Part shown: positions 8,034 through 17,741 of the stretch, piece after piece
Layout: each line of letters begins with the position of its first letter
Numbering within the stretch: the first letter of the stretch is position 1
Assembly: GCA_963780815.1 (NCBI GenBank)
Contig: CAWADG010000005.1
Location: 330,927-394,926 of the forward strand
Length of the DNA stretch: 64,000 nucleotides
From: VRUE01 sp963780815
GTDB taxonomy: Bacteria > Actinomycetota > Thermoleophilia > Solirubrobacterales > 70-9
Direction of reading: 5' to 3'
Program-made: the position numbers and the translations under genes
The notes under the pieces: model-generated
Told to the model about the DNA's origin: nothing
Databases searched by the model: none
What the model saw: only the letters and a program-made list of their open reading frames with translations

Positions 8034-8885
8034 GTGAGCGAACCGGTCATCCGCGTGCGCGGGCTGCGCAAGAGCTACGGCGCCTTCGAGGCGCTGCGCG
8101 GCGTCGATCTCGAGGTGCGCGCCGGCGAGGTGTTCGCGATCCTCGGGCCGAACGGGGCGGGGAAGACGACGACGGTCGAGATCCTCGAGGGCTACCGCGG
8201 CCGCGACGCCGGTGAGGTGGCGGTCCTCGGCGAGGACCCGACCCGCGCCGGCCGCCCATGGCGCGAGCGGATCGGGGTCGTGCTCCAGAGCTGCCGCCTC
8301 GACCCCTACCTGACCGTGCGCGAGAGCCTCGACCTCTTCAGCGGCTACTACGCAGCGCCGCGGCCGGTCGCCGAGGTGATCGAGCTCGTCGGCCTCGAGG
8401 TGGAGGCTGAGACCCGCGCCGGCAGGCTCTCCGGCGGCCAGCAGCGCCGGCTCGACGTCGGGATGGCGCTGGTCGGCGACCCCGAGCTCCTGTTCCTCGA
8501 CGAGCCGACCACCGGGTTCGACCCGTCGGCGCGGCGCCAGGCCTGGGACGCGATCGCAGGTCTCCGCGACCTCGGCAAGACGATCGTCCTCACGACCCAC
8601 TACATGGACGAGGCGCAGCGGCTCGCCGACCGGGTGGCGATCATCGCCCGCGGCGTGATCGTCGCCCGCGGCACGCCCGAGGACCTCGGCGACCGCGAGG
8701 CCCAGCCCTCGACGATCACCTACCGCCGCGACGGCGAGGAGGTCAGCATCCGGACGACCACCCCGGTCAGGACCCTGAACGAGCTCACCGGCGATGCCCT
8801 CGCGGCGGGCGTCGACCTCGAGGGCCTGGAGGTGACCCGGCCCAGCCTCGAGGACGTCTACCTTGAGCTGACCGAAGAGCGATGA
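8034..8885 (+). CDS. ABC transporter ATP-binding protein (drug/ABC-2 exporter type)
   Basis: A 283-residue ATPase with Walker A (GPNGAGKTTT), signature LSGGQQRRLDVG, Walker B LLFLDEPTTGFDP and the switch His (LTTHYMDE). The PNGAGKTTTVEILEGYRGRDAG wording and the C-terminal accessory segment are typical of DrrA-like export ATPases. Start GTG 8034 is chosen because the protein then begins right at the conserved IRVRGLRKSYG strand. The last codons overlap the permease start (ATGA, 8882-8885). Substrate unknown. Confidence 0.9.
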   Translation: MSEPVIRVRGLRKSYGAFEALRGVDLEVRAGEVFAILGPNGAGKTTTVEILEGYRGRDAGEVAVLGEDPTRAGRPWRERIGVVLQSCRLDPYLTVRESLDLFSGYYAAPRPVAEVIELVGLEVEAETRAGRLSGGQQRRLDVGMALVGDPELLFLDEPTTGFDPSARRQAWDAIAGLRDLGKTIVLTTHYMDEAQRLADRVAIIARGVIVARGTPEDLGDREAQPSTITYRRDGEEVSIRTTTPVRTLNELTGDALAAGVDLEGLEVTRPSLEDVYLELTEER

Positions 8886-9643
8886 GCCTCGTCCTGCACC
8901 AGTTCCGCTACGACCAGAAGATCTTCTGGCGGAATCCCGCGTCGGTGTTCTTCACGGTGATGTTCCCGGTGATTGTGTTCCTGATCCTCGCCGTGGTCTT
9001 CAACGGGGAAACGGTCCACGTCCGCGGAGGTGTCGACGCGACGACGTACTACGTGCCGGCGATCATGACTCTTTCGATCATCTCTGCGACGATGCAGACG
9101 CTGGCGATGACGCTCGTGATCGCCCGCGAAGACGGCAGGTTGAAGCGGGGCCGGGGCACGCCGATGCCGCCCTGGGTGTTCATCGGCGGCCGCGTCGGCA
9201 ACTCGATCGTCGTCGCGCTGCTGATGATGATCCTGCTGGCGGCGATCGGCGCCGCCCTCTACGGAGTCGACGTCCCCTGGGGCAGGCTGCCGGCGGTCCT
9301 GCTGACGCTCGTCGTCGGCGCCACCTCGTTCTGCTGCCTCGGGATCGCGCTGACCGCGGTAATCCCCTCACAGGACGCAGCGGCGCCGATCGTCAACGCA
9401 CTGCTGCTCCCGCTCTACTTCCTCTCCGGGGTATTCATCCCCGAAGACCAGCTTCCGAGCGGCGTCGTCCACTTCGCCGACCTGTTCCCGATCCGCCACT
9501 TCTTCGACGCTTTCCTCGACGCCTACGTTCCCGCAGGGGGCGGCGCCGTCTCCTGGGACAACCTCGCGATCGTCACGCTCTGGGGTGTGGCGGGCCTGAT
9601 CCTCGCGATCCGATACTTCCGCTGGACCCCGCGAGCGGCCTGA
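8882..9643 (+). CDS. ABC-2 type transporter permease
   Basis: A 253-residue integral membrane protein with about six hydrophobic segments: FFTVMFPVIVFLILAVVF, YYVPAIMTLSII, VVALLMMILLAAIGAAL, AVLLTLVVGATSFCCLGIAL, APIVNALLLPLYFLSGVFIP and ILAIRYF near the end. The SGVFIPEDQLP loop is the usual ABC-2 signature. It is translationally coupled to the ATPase and together they form a complete two-gene exporter of the DrrAB style. Confidence 0.9.
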   Translation: MSLVLHQFRYDQKIFWRNPASVFFTVMFPVIVFLILAVVFNGETVHVRGGVDATTYYVPAIMTLSIISATMQTLAMTLVIAREDGRLKRGRGTPMPPWVFIGGRVGNSIVVALLMMILLAAIGAALYGVDVPWGRLPAVLLTLVVGATSFCCLGIALTAVIPSQDAAAPIVNALLLPLYFLSGVFIPEDQLPSGVVHFADLFPIRHFFDAFLDAYVPAGGGAVSWDNLAIVTLWGVAGLILAIRYFRWTPRAA

Positions 9644-9688
9644 GCCCACCGCGCACCGGCCCGTTCGCCCGTATAGCCTCCGCGAAAG

Positions 9689-10051
9689 ATGCTGCATCAC
9701 GTCCTTCTCGAGGTCTCGGACCTGGACCGGAGCGCCGCCTTCTACGATGCGCTGCTCGCTCCGCTCGGCTGGCGCCGCCACTTCGAGGAGGACGAGACGG
9801 TCGGGTGGGGCATCGCCAAACCGGTCTTCTTCATCGCAGCCCATCGGGCGCCGCAGCCCGGTTTCGGCCTGCTCAGCTTCACCGGCCTCGGGATCGTCGC
9901 GGTGAAGGCGGCGTGGGAGGGGGGAGTGGGCGCCGGCGGCACAAGCACCGGCGACCCTGGAGATCATCGGTCGCACGGATCGGGCTCCTACTCGGCCTTC
10001 CTCCAGGATCCCGACGGGTACGAGATTGAGGTAACCGTCGGCAGTGACTGA
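9689..10051 (+). CDS. VOC (glyoxalase/dioxygenase) family protein
   Basis: A 120-residue single VOC unit with two beta-alpha-beta-beta-beta halves: MLHHVLLEVSDLDRSAAFYDALLAPLGWRR at the N-terminus and SYSAFLQDPDGYEIEVTV at the C-terminus. His4 and the Glu of YEIEV could serve as metal ligands. It probably acts as a dimer; substrate unknown. TAGCCT (9674-9679) lies 9 bp before the ATG. Only 24 bp separate it from gap, so it may be the first gene of that transcript. Confidence 0.8.
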   Translation: MLHHVLLEVSDLDRSAAFYDALLAPLGWRRHFEEDETVGWGIAKPVFFIAAHRAPQPGFGLLSFTGLGIVAVKAAWEGGVGAGGTSTGDPGDHRSHGSGSYSAFLQDPDGYEIEVTVGSD

Positions 10052-10075
10052 AACGACTCGAGAAGGGAATTACTC

Positions 10076-11077
<1,002 letters not shown>

Positions 11078-11090
11078 CCGCACGAAGCCG

Positions 11091-12458
11091 GTGAGCTTTT
11101 CGAAGGCAAGCGTTCGCGACGCCCCGGTCGCGGACGAGCGGGTGCTGCTCCGGGTCGACATGAACGTCCCCCTCACCAATCCCGCCGCCTCCTCTGCTTC
11201 AGGGACCCCGGAGGAATCAGATATGGATCCGGGGTCCCTCCCGCGTCCGGGGGCGGCGGGGATCGCGGTGGCCGATGACACCCGAATCCGCGCGGCGCTG
11301 CCGACGATCGAACTGCTCCGCGAGCGCGGTGCCTCGATCGTCCTCTGCTCCCACCTCGGGCGCCCGGGGGGCAGGCCGGACCCGGGGCTGTCGCTGCGGC
11401 CGGTCGGAGAGCGGCTGGCCGAGCTGATCGGCGCCGAGGTCCGCCAGGCGCCTGCCGTGGTCGGCCCGGAGGTCGAGGAGCTGGCGGGCGCGCTCGGGCC
11501 GGGCGAGATGCTGCTGCTCGAGAACCTCCGCTTCGAGCAGGGGGAGACCGAGAACGACCCCGAGCTTGCGAGGGCGCTGGGCGCGCTCGGCTCGATCTAC
11601 GTCAACGACGCCTTCGGCGCCGCCCACCGCGCCCACGCCAGCACCGAGGGCGTCGCCCATGTCCTCCCGGGCTACGCCGGCCTCCTGCTCGAGCGTGAGG
11701 TGACCGAGCTGACGGCGGTCGTCGAGTCGCCGGCGCGCCCACTGGTCGTCGTCCTCGGCGGGGCCAAGGTCTCCGACAAGATCGGCGTCATCGACCGCTT
11801 CCTCGAGATCGCCGACCGGATCCTGATCGGCGGCGCGATGTGCTTCAGTTTCTTCCGTGCTCAGGGGGTCGCGACCGGCAATTCGCTGGTCGAGGAGGAG
11901 GGGGTGAAACTCGCGGCCGAGGCACTCGAGCGCGCCGACGGCTCCGAGTGCGAGCTGTCGCTCCCGGTCGACCTCGTCCTCGCCGATGAATTCGACGCCT
12001 CGGCCGAGCGCCGCGAGAGCGACGGGATCGAGGTGCCGGACGGGTGGATGGGGCTCGACGTCGGCCCCCGCACGGCCACCTCCTACGCGGAGGCGATCGC
12101 CGGCGCCGGGACCGTCCTCTGGAACGGCCCGATGGGGGCGTTCGAGCTCGAGCCCTTCGCGGCGGCCACCCGCACCGTCGCCGAGGCGGTCGCGGCGGCC
12201 CCCGGCACTACCGTCGTCGGCGGCGGCGACTCGGTCGCCGCCGTGCGCCAGTTCGGGCTTGCAGACAGGATCGATTGGATCTCGACTGGAGGAGGAGCGT
12301 CCTTGGAGCTGTTGGAGGGAAAGAAGCTGCCGGGAATCGAGGCCTTGATGGAGCGGGGGGCCGCGGCGGACGCGGCCGCGAGACGGAGCGACCGACCGTC
12401 GAGATCTGATTCCTCGGTAGGGAGCGACGGCGAAGCATTTACAGAGGGCGAGCGATGA
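11091..12458 (+). CDS. pgk: phosphoglycerate kinase with two extra segments
   Basis: Transfers phosphate from 1,3-bisphosphoglycerate to ADP. Family motifs: LLRVDMNVPL, SHLGRPGG, VNDAFGAAHR, GGAKVSDKIGV, WNGPMGAFE, GGGDSVAAV and STGGGASLELLEGK. The protein has 455 residues against about 390-400 for the family. The excess lies in two places. Between NVPLT and GIAVADDTRIRAALPTI there are about 28 extra residues (29-57) rich in Ser, Pro and Gly, encoded by a repeat copy in reverse orientation; and the last about 33 residues after EALMERG (423-455) are a charged tail encoded by a third, divergent copy. Start GTG 11091; the stop overlaps tpiA (ATGA). Confidence 0.95.
   Translation: MSFSKASVRDAPVADERVLLRVDMNVPLTNPAASSASGTPEESDMDPGSLPRPGAAGIAVADDTRIRAALPTIELLRERGASIVLCSHLGRPGGRPDPGLSLRPVGERLAELIGAEVRQAPAVVGPEVEELAGALGPGEMLLLENLRFEQGETENDPELARALGALGSIYVNDAFGAAHRAHASTEGVAHVLPGYAGLLLEREVTELTAVVESPARPLVVVLGGAKVSDKIGVIDRFLEIADRILIGGAMCFSFFRAQGVATGNSLVEEEGVKLAAEALERADGSECELSLPVDLVLADEFDASAERRESDGIEVPDGWMGLDVGPRTATSYAEAIAGAGTVLWNGPMGAFELEPFAAATRTVAEAVAAAPGTTVVGGGDSVAAVRQFGLADRIDWISTGGGASLELLEGKKLPGIEALMERGAAADAAARRSDRPSRSDSSVGSDGEAFTEGER
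11178..11264 (-). repeat. dispersed palindrome-containing repeat, copy 2 (in pgk, N-terminal)
   Basis: Reverse-orientation copy of the uvrC repeat; the core is 11183-11258, also 76 bp. On the plus strand it carries AGGAATCAGAT (11212-11222) inside a perfect 11-bp hairpin: GGGACCCCGGA (11202-11212) pairs with TCCGGGGTCCC (11228-11238). Outer ends AATCCCGCCGCC (11178-11189) and GGCGGCGGGGATC (11252-11264) are inverted repeats. Read in frame by pgk in the opposite sense to copy 1. Confidence 0.7.
12368..12450 (+). repeat. dispersed repeat, copy 3, divergent (pgk C-terminus)
   Basis: Same orientation as the uvrC copy: GGACGCGG (12368-12375) then a GCGAG block, ATCTGATTCCT (12404-12414), GAAGCA (12432-12437) and AGAGGGCGAGCG at the end. 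Spacers are longer than in copies 1 and 2, so it is an older or rearranged copy. It supplies the pgk C-terminal tail and runs up to the tpiA start. Confidence 0.45.
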
Positions 12459-13204
12459 CGCGGACACCGTTGTTGGCGGCCAATTGGAAGATGCACAAGA
12501 CCGTCGCCGAGGCGGCGCAGTTCGTCGACGCGCTGCTGCCCCGGATCGCGGCCACCGAGCACGACGTCGTGATATGCCCCTCGTTCCTGGCCCTGCGCGA
12601 GGTCGTCGAGCGCTCGCGCGGCAGTGCCGTCCGGGTCGCGGCGCAGAACATGCACGAGGCCGAGGAGGGCGCCTTCACCGGCGAGGTTTCGGCGCCGATG
12701 CTGGTTGAGGCCGAGGTCGAGGCCGTGGTCCTCGGCCATTCCGAGCGGCGCCAGCTCTTCGGCGAGACCGACGAGGCGCTCTTCCGCAAGGTCCCGGCGG
12801 CGCTCGCTGCGGGGCTCGAGCCGATCCTCTGCGTCGGCGAGAGCGAGGACGCCCGCGACGGCGGCCAGACCGACGCCGTCCTCGAGGGTCAGCTGCGAGC
12901 CGACCTCGCCGCCGTCGAGCCGACGCGGCTAGCCGAGGTGACGATCGCCTATGAGCCGATCTGGGCGATCGGGACCGATCGAACCGCGACACCGGATCAG
13001 GCCCAGGAGACGATCGCCTTCATTCGCGACATCCTGCGCGAGGGCGGCGCCGAAGCCGACAGGGTGCGGATCCTCTACGGCGGCTCGGTCAAGCCCGCCA
13101 ACGCGGCAGAGCTGATGGCCCAGCCCGACATCGACGGGGCGCTGGTCGGCGGCGCCAGCCTCGACCCGGCCGACTTCGCGGCGATCGTCGAGGCGGCGGG
13201 CTAG
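12455..13204 (+). CDS. tpiA: triosephosphate isomerase
   Basis: Interconverts dihydroxyacetone phosphate and glyceraldehyde-3-phosphate. A TIM barrel of 249 residues with the substrate-binding AANWKMHK, the catalytic His in LGHSERRQLF, the catalytic Glu in AYEPIWAIGT and the phosphate-binding GGSVKPANA. Length is typical. Translationally coupled to pgk by a 4-nt overlap. In many actinobacteria secG follows tpiA; here gpmI follows and secG is 17 kb away. Confidence 0.97.
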   Translation: MTRTPLLAANWKMHKTVAEAAQFVDALLPRIAATEHDVVICPSFLALREVVERSRGSAVRVAAQNMHEAEEGAFTGEVSAPMLVEAEVEAVVLGHSERRQLFGETDEALFRKVPAALAAGLEPILCVGESEDARDGGQTDAVLEGQLRADLAAVEPTRLAEVTIAYEPIWAIGTDRTATPDQAQETIAFIRDILREGGAEADRVRILYGGSVKPANAAELMAQPDIDGALVGGASLDPADFAAIVEAAG

Positions 13205-13205
13205 C

Positions 13206-14732
13206 TTGGCGGCGCCCACCGTTCCCGCGGTCGCCCTCGTCATCCTCGACGGGTGGGGCATCGCAGAGCCGGGGCCCGGCAACGCGATCTCGCTGGCAGA
13301 GACGCCGGTCTTCGACCGCCTCTGGTCCGACTTCCCGCACACCCAGCTCTCCGCCCAGGGGCGCGACGTCGGCCTTCCCGACGGGCAGATGGGCAACTCC
13401 GAGGTCGGCCACCTCAACCTCGGCGCGGGCGCGGTCGTCAGGCAGGACCTGGCCCGGATCGACGACGCGATCGCGGACGGAAGCTTCTTCGAGAACGAGG
13501 CGCTGCGTGCGGCATGCGACCGGGCCCGCCGCGGCCCCCGCGGCCGGCTTCACCTCCTCGGTCTGGTCTCCGACGGCGGCGTCCACTCCGGCTGGGAGCA
13601 CATCGAGGCGGCGATCGAGCTCGCCACCCAGGAGGGCGTCCCCGACGTCGTATTCCATGCCTTCACCGACGGCCGCGACACCCTGCCGCATGGCGGCGCC
13701 GAGTACGTCGCCGAGCTCGAGCGGTGGCTCTACCGGGCGGGCCGGGTCGCGACCGTCTCGGGCCGCTACTACGCGATGGACCGCGACACCCGCTGGGAGC
13801 GGACCAAGCTCGCCTACGACGCGATCGTCCACGGCGAGGGCCTGCGGTCGCCGAGCGCGGGGGAGGCGGTCAGCGCCGCCTACGACAGGGGCGAGACCGA
13901 CGAGTTCATCAAGCCGACGGTTATCGGCGAGTACGACGGCGCGGCGCCGGGCGACGTCGCGATCTTCCTCAACTTCCGCCCCGACCGGGCGCGGGAGATG
14001 ACCCGGGCGCTGGCCGAGCCGGGCTTCGAGGAGTTCTCGCGGAGCGGCGGCCCCGAGCTCGACCTGACGACGATGACCGCGTACCGCAAGGGCTGGCCGT
14101 ATCCGGTCGCCTTCCCCGAGGAACGGCCGCGGACGACATTGGCCGAGGTCGTGGCCGAGGCCGGGATGCGCCAGCTCCACGTCGCCGAGACCGAGAAGTA
14201 CGCCCACGTCACCTACTTCTTCAACGGCGGCCGCGAGGACGAGTGGGACGGGGAAGAGCGGAGCCTCGTCGAGTCCGCCCGCGACGTTCCGACCTACGAC
14301 CACAAACCGGAGATGAGCGCCCGCGCCGCCGCCGACACGTTCGTCGAGCGCTGGTCGGGCGGCGGGTACAGGTTCGGGATCATCAACTTCGCCAACCCGG
14401 ACATGGTCGGCCACACCGGTGTGATCCCGGCCGCGGTCGCCGCGGTCGAGGCAGTCGACGCCTGCCTCGGCGACATCGTCGCCGCGGTCACCGAAGGCGG
14501 CGGCGCCTGCATCGTGACCGCGGACCACGGCAACTGCGACCACATGCTCGAGCCGGACGGGTCGCCGAACACCGCCCACTCTCTTAACCCGGTGCCGCTG
14601 ATCGTCACCGAGGAAGGGCTCGAGCTGAGGCCGGCGGGAATCCTCGCCGACGTCGCCCCGACAGCGCTGCAGCTGCTCGGCATCCCGCAGCCGGAGGCGA
14701 TGACCGGGCACTCGCTGCTCGATGAGGGTTGA
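13206..14732 (+). CDS. gpmI: 2,3-bisphosphoglycerate-independent phosphoglycerate mutase
   Basis: Metal-dependent mutase converting 3- to 2-phosphoglycerate, 508 residues as usual for the iPGM family. Motifs: ILDGWGIAEP (metal), MGNSEVGHLNLGAG with the phosphoserine nucleophile, HAFTDGRDTLP, GRYYAMDRD, INFANPDMVGHTG and TADHGNCD (metal ligands). The start is TTG 13206, one base after the tpiA stop; no other start fits the conserved first strand VPAVALVILDGWG. It ends 11 bp inside tgt. Confidence 0.95.
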   Translation: MAAPTVPAVALVILDGWGIAEPGPGNAISLAETPVFDRLWSDFPHTQLSAQGRDVGLPDGQMGNSEVGHLNLGAGAVVRQDLARIDDAIADGSFFENEALRAACDRARRGPRGRLHLLGLVSDGGVHSGWEHIEAAIELATQEGVPDVVFHAFTDGRDTLPHGGAEYVAELERWLYRAGRVATVSGRYYAMDRDTRWERTKLAYDAIVHGEGLRSPSAGEAVSAAYDRGETDEFIKPTVIGEYDGAAPGDVAIFLNFRPDRAREMTRALAEPGFEEFSRSGGPELDLTTMTAYRKGWPYPVAFPEERPRTTLAEVVAEAGMRQLHVAETEKYAHVTYFFNGGREDEWDGEERSLVESARDVPTYDHKPEMSARAAADTFVERWSGGGYRFGIINFANPDMVGHTGVIPAAVAAVEAVDACLGDIVAAVTEGGGACIVTADHGNCDHMLEPDGSPNTAHSLNPVPLIVTEEGLELRPAGILADVAPTALQLLGIPQPEAMTGHSLLDEG

Positions 14733-15924
14733 GCCGCAGCGCCTCGGCTTCGAGATCGGCGCCCGCGACGGCGCCGCCAGGGCCGGCGTCCTGGAGACCG
14801 CCCACGGCCCGGTCGCGACCCCGGCCTTCATCCCGCTCGCGACCAAGGGGACCGTCCGCTCGCTCGACTCGCCCGAGGTCGTCGGCATCGGCTACGAGCT
14901 GGTGCTCGGCAACACTTACCACCTGTTCGTCACCCCCGGGCCCGACAGGATCGCTGCGGCCGGCGGTCTGCACGGTTTCATGGGCTGGGAGCGGGCGCTG
15001 ATCACCGACTCGGGTGGGTTCCAGGTCTTCTCGCTCGCTCACGGCGGCGTCGCCGATGAGGTCAAGGGGAGCGGGCGGCCCGGGGGCGGCGAGCACGGTG
15101 CCGTGGTCAGCATCGACGAGGACGGCGCCCGCTTCCGCTCATACCGCGACGGGTCGGAGCTGTTCATCTCGCCCGAGGTATCGATGGAGGTACAGGCGAA
15201 GCTCGGGTCCGACATCGCCCTCGCCTTCGACGAGTGCACGCCCTACCACGCCGACCGCGAGTACACGGCGCGCTCGATGGAGCGCACCCACCGCTGGCTC
15301 GGCCGCTGCCTGGCCTGGCACCGGGAGAGCGGCCCCGAGCGCCAGGCGGTCTTCGGGATCGTCCAGGGCGGAGTCCACGAGGACCTGCGGCGCGAGTCGG
15401 CGCAGGCGGTCTCCGAATCGGCTGTCGACGGGATCGCGATCGGCGGCACGCTCGGGCGCGACAAGGACGAGATGCGGGGCGTGCTGGCGCTGACTGCGCC
15501 GCTCCTACCGGCCGAGGCTCCCAAGCACCTGCTCGGGATCGGCGACGTCGACGACCTGCTGGGCGGCATCGCGCTCGGCCTCGACGTCTTCGACTGCGCG
15601 ATCCCGACCCGACTCGCCCGCCACGGGACCGCGCTCGTCCCGGGCCCCGAGCACCGCTTCCGCCTCGACCTTCGCAAATCGGGCTGGGAGGGGAACCGCG
15701 ACCCGATCGTCGAGGGCTGCCCCTGCGATGCCTGCGCCCGCCACGACCGCGACTACCTCTCCTATCTGTCTCGGGCCGAGGAGCTGACCGCCGTCCGCCT
15801 CCTCTGCCTCCACAACCTCACCTTCCTGCGGCACCTGATGACCGGCTCCCGCGCGGCGATCGAAGCGGGGGCATTCGATGAGTACAGCGCGCGAATCCTC
15901 TCCGGCGGGTCGCCGTACGAGTAG
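14722..15924 (+). CDS. tgt: tRNA-guanine transglycosylase
   Basis: Exchanges guanine 34 for preQ1 in GUN-anticodon tRNAs. 400 residues; ITDSGGFQVFS, the nucleophile segment ALAFDECTPYHADREY, GIVQGGVHEDLR, GGTLGRDKDEM and the zinc site CPCDACARHDRDYLSYL … HNLTFLRHL. A segment of about 20 residues (VADEVKGSGRPGGGEHGAVV) sits between FSLAHGG and the DEDGARFRSY strand, longer than in E. coli; I cannot tell whether it is lineage-specific. No queuosine synthesis gene is in the window, so it may depend on salvage or on genes elsewhere. It overlaps gpmI by 11 bp. Confidence 0.93.
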   Translation: MRVEPQRLGFEIGARDGAARAGVLETAHGPVATPAFIPLATKGTVRSLDSPEVVGIGYELVLGNTYHLFVTPGPDRIAAAGGLHGFMGWERALITDSGGFQVFSLAHGGVADEVKGSGRPGGGEHGAVVSIDEDGARFRSYRDGSELFISPEVSMEVQAKLGSDIALAFDECTPYHADREYTARSMERTHRWLGRCLAWHRESGPERQAVFGIVQGGVHEDLRRESAQAVSESAVDGIAIGGTLGRDKDEMRGVLALTAPLLPAEAPKHLLGIGDVDDLLGGIALGLDVFDCAIPTRLARHGTALVPGPEHRFRLDLRKSGWEGNRDPIVEGCPCDACARHDRDYLSYLSRAEELTAVRLLCLHNLTFLRHLMTGSRAAIEAGAFDEYSARILSGGSPYE

Positions 15925-15929
15925 CTCGG

Positions 15930-17144
15930 CTATTCGGTGTTCTTTTCGACGAGTTCCTTGAACTCATCGACGACCCTGTTGACGGTGTTGCCCGCGACTT
16001 CGGTCGCGTGGACGCCCCTGGCGCGGTCGGTCGCGAGGATCACCGCGGTCGCGACCGCGGCGGCGATGAGAACCAGGGCCACGAGGGCGAGGACGAACCT
16101 CGCGAAGCGCGAGAAGGCGCCCCGTTTGGCGGGCGCCGCGGGTGGTGGGGGGCCCATCGCCGGAGGGGGCGCCGGCTCTGGGCGGGGCCGCGGCGGCGGG
16201 AACGGCCTGAACTCGGTCCGCCCGGTCTCCTCGAGGCGGCGGGTCGCGGCCTCGTCCTCGAGGACCCGGGTCGCTGACGTCCCTTCTTCCAGCGGCAGGG
16301 TCACGTCCTCGCCTTCGAGACCGAGCCGGAGGCCGCCGGCGAACTCGTCGGCGCTCGCGTAGCGGCGGTTCGTGTCGCCCTCGAGCGCCCGCAGGACGGC
16401 GCCGCCGAGCGGCTCCGGCACCTCGTCGTTGTACGTGCTCGGCGGCAGCGGTCGCTCGTTCTGCTGGCGCACGGCGAGCTCGGCGAGGGTCGAGCCCTCG
16501 TAGGGCAGCCGGCCGGTGAGGAACTGATAGAGGACGACCCCGAGCGCGTAGACGTCGGTCGCGGGCGTCGCCTCCTCGCCGCGGACCTGCTCGGGGGAGA
16601 GATAGGCGGCGGTGCCGACGACCGATCCCACCTGGGTGATCCGCGTCTGTTCGATCGCCCGCGCGATCCCGAAGTCGGTCAGTTTGACCGTCAGATCCTC
16701 GCCTCCGAGTGGGCCGCCTACGATCATCAGGTTTCCCGGCTTGACGTCACGGTGGATGATCCCCCGGCGGTGCGCGTAGTCGAGCCCGCTACAGGCCTGG
16801 ATCCCGATCTCGGCCGCGAAGCGCGGCTCCAGCGGGCCCTGCCGCTGCAGGATCTGCGCCCCGGATCGGCCCTCGACGTACTCCATGACGATGTAGTGGC
16901 GGCCCTGGTCGATCCCGGTGTCGTAGACCTGGACGATGTTGGGGTGGATCAGTTTGGCCACGGCGAGCGCCTCGCGGCGGAAGCGGGCCACGAACCGCTC
17001 GTCATCCGAGAGGTGCTCGGCGAGGATCTTGACCGCCACGGTCCGCTCGAGGATGCGGTCCGTCGCCCGGTGGACGGTCGACATCCCGCCCGAGCCGAGC
17101 CGGCCGTCGATCTCATATCTGCCCGAGAGGAGCCCGGACTCCAT
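15930..17144 (-). CDS. membrane Ser/Thr protein kinase (PknB-like, no PASTA)
   Basis: A 404-residue Hanks-type kinase. Kinase domain about residues 9-270: GSGGMSTVHRA (P-loop), VAVKIL, HRDVKPGN (catalytic loop), DFGIAR, GTAAYLSPEQ. A Pro-rich linker follows, then one transmembrane segment (FVLALVALVLIAAAVATAVIL) and only about 35 external residues, so it lacks the PASTA sensor of PknB. The start is ATG 17144 because the longer open frame upstream runs through the lipoprotein gene. It overlaps that gene's stop by one base (TGATG), suggesting joint expression and perhaps a sensor role for the lipoprotein. Confidence 0.9.
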   Translation of the reverse strand: MESGLLSGRYEIDGRLGSGGMSTVHRATDRILERTVAVKILAEHLSDDERFVARFRREALAVAKLIHPNIVQVYDTGIDQGRHYIVMEYVEGRSGAQILQRQGPLEPRFAAEIGIQACSGLDYAHRRGIIHRDVKPGNLMIVGGPLGGEDLTVKLTDFGIARAIEQTRITQVGSVVGTAAYLSPEQVRGEEATPATDVYALGVVLYQFLTGRLPYEGSTLAELAVRQQNERPLPPSTYNDEVPEPLGGAVLRALEGDTNRRYASADEFAGGLRLGLEGEDVTLPLEEGTSATRVLEDEAATRRLEETGRTEFRPFPPPRPRPEPAPPPAMGPPPPAAPAKRGAFSRFARFVLALVALVLIAAAVATAVILATDRARGVHATEVAGNTVNRVVDEFKELVEKNTE

Positions 17145-17734
17145 CAGCCGCCCGCCCGATCGCCTTCGGCCGGGCTCGCAGGTTCGACCCCGCCGGACGG
17201 GGGTTCTTCCTTCTTTTCCTGGCCCGGTGGGATCCTTTCCTGCCCGGGGGGCCCACCGGACGGGCCCTGTTCGGCCGGCGGCGCTTCTTCTTCTTCCTGT
17301 TTTTCTTCCTTTTCCCGTTCCTTTTCGGCTTTCTCTTCTTCCTTTTCGGCCTTCTTTTCGGACCCTTCGCCCGCTTCTTCTTCGGTTTTCTTGGGCGCGA
17401 TTTCCGCCGGTGCGACGCTTTCGGGTTCTTCCGCCTCTTCGCATTCCGCGACGACTTCGCTGAGCCGTTCGGATCCGTCGCTGAGCGCTTCCTTCAGCTT
17501 CCTGTCGACGCCTTCGAGCGCTTCGACCTGTTCGCTGACCTGCCCCGCCGCGCTTTCCGCGCCGACGCAGTCCCCTTCGTCGGCGAGCTGCTTGACCGAT
17601 TCGAGGTTGGCGGTGATCTCCCGCGCGGTGTGGCCGGGGAGCAACTTGGCGTCTTCGCCGCCGCAGGCGGAGAGGGCCGCCACCACGAGTGCGCCGACGG
17701 CGGCGGCGATCGCTGTCCTTGTCAGGCCAAGCAT
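17144..17734 (-). CDS. lipoprotein with Lys/Glu-rich low-complexity tail
   Basis: A 196-residue protein with a lipoprotein signal ending ALSAC, a helical segment (residues about 30-100, ANLESVKQLADEGDCVGAESAAGQVSEQVEALEG) and a long charged tail of Glu/Lys repeats followed by Pro/Gly. Start ATG 17734 is preferred over ATG 17779 because a -10 element sits 7 bp before it and it gives a standard signal peptide. Not a family I recognise. It precedes and touches the kinase gene, so it may act with it at the membrane. Confidence 0.7.
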   Translation of the reverse strand: MLGLTRTAIAAAVGALVVAALSACGGEDAKLLPGHTAREITANLESVKQLADEGDCVGAESAAGQVSEQVEALEGVDRKLKEALSDGSERLSEVVAECEEAEEPESVAPAEIAPKKTEEEAGEGSEKKAEKEEEKAEKEREKEEKQEEEEAPPAEQGPSGGPPGQERIPPGQEKKEEPPSGGVEPASPAEGDRAGG

Positions 17735-17741
17735 CCTGGCG

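Noticed and set aside
13089..14888. A 599-codon minus-strand frame
   Set aside because: Shadow of gpmI: the plus strand has all catalytic motifs, and the antisense protein is Arg/Val/Gly-rich without recognisable domains.
15050..15115. Extra segment in tgt as another repeat insertion
   Set aside because: It contains a short GC-rich match only; ATCTGATTCCT and the AGCAGAGG block are missing, so it is more likely normal length variation.
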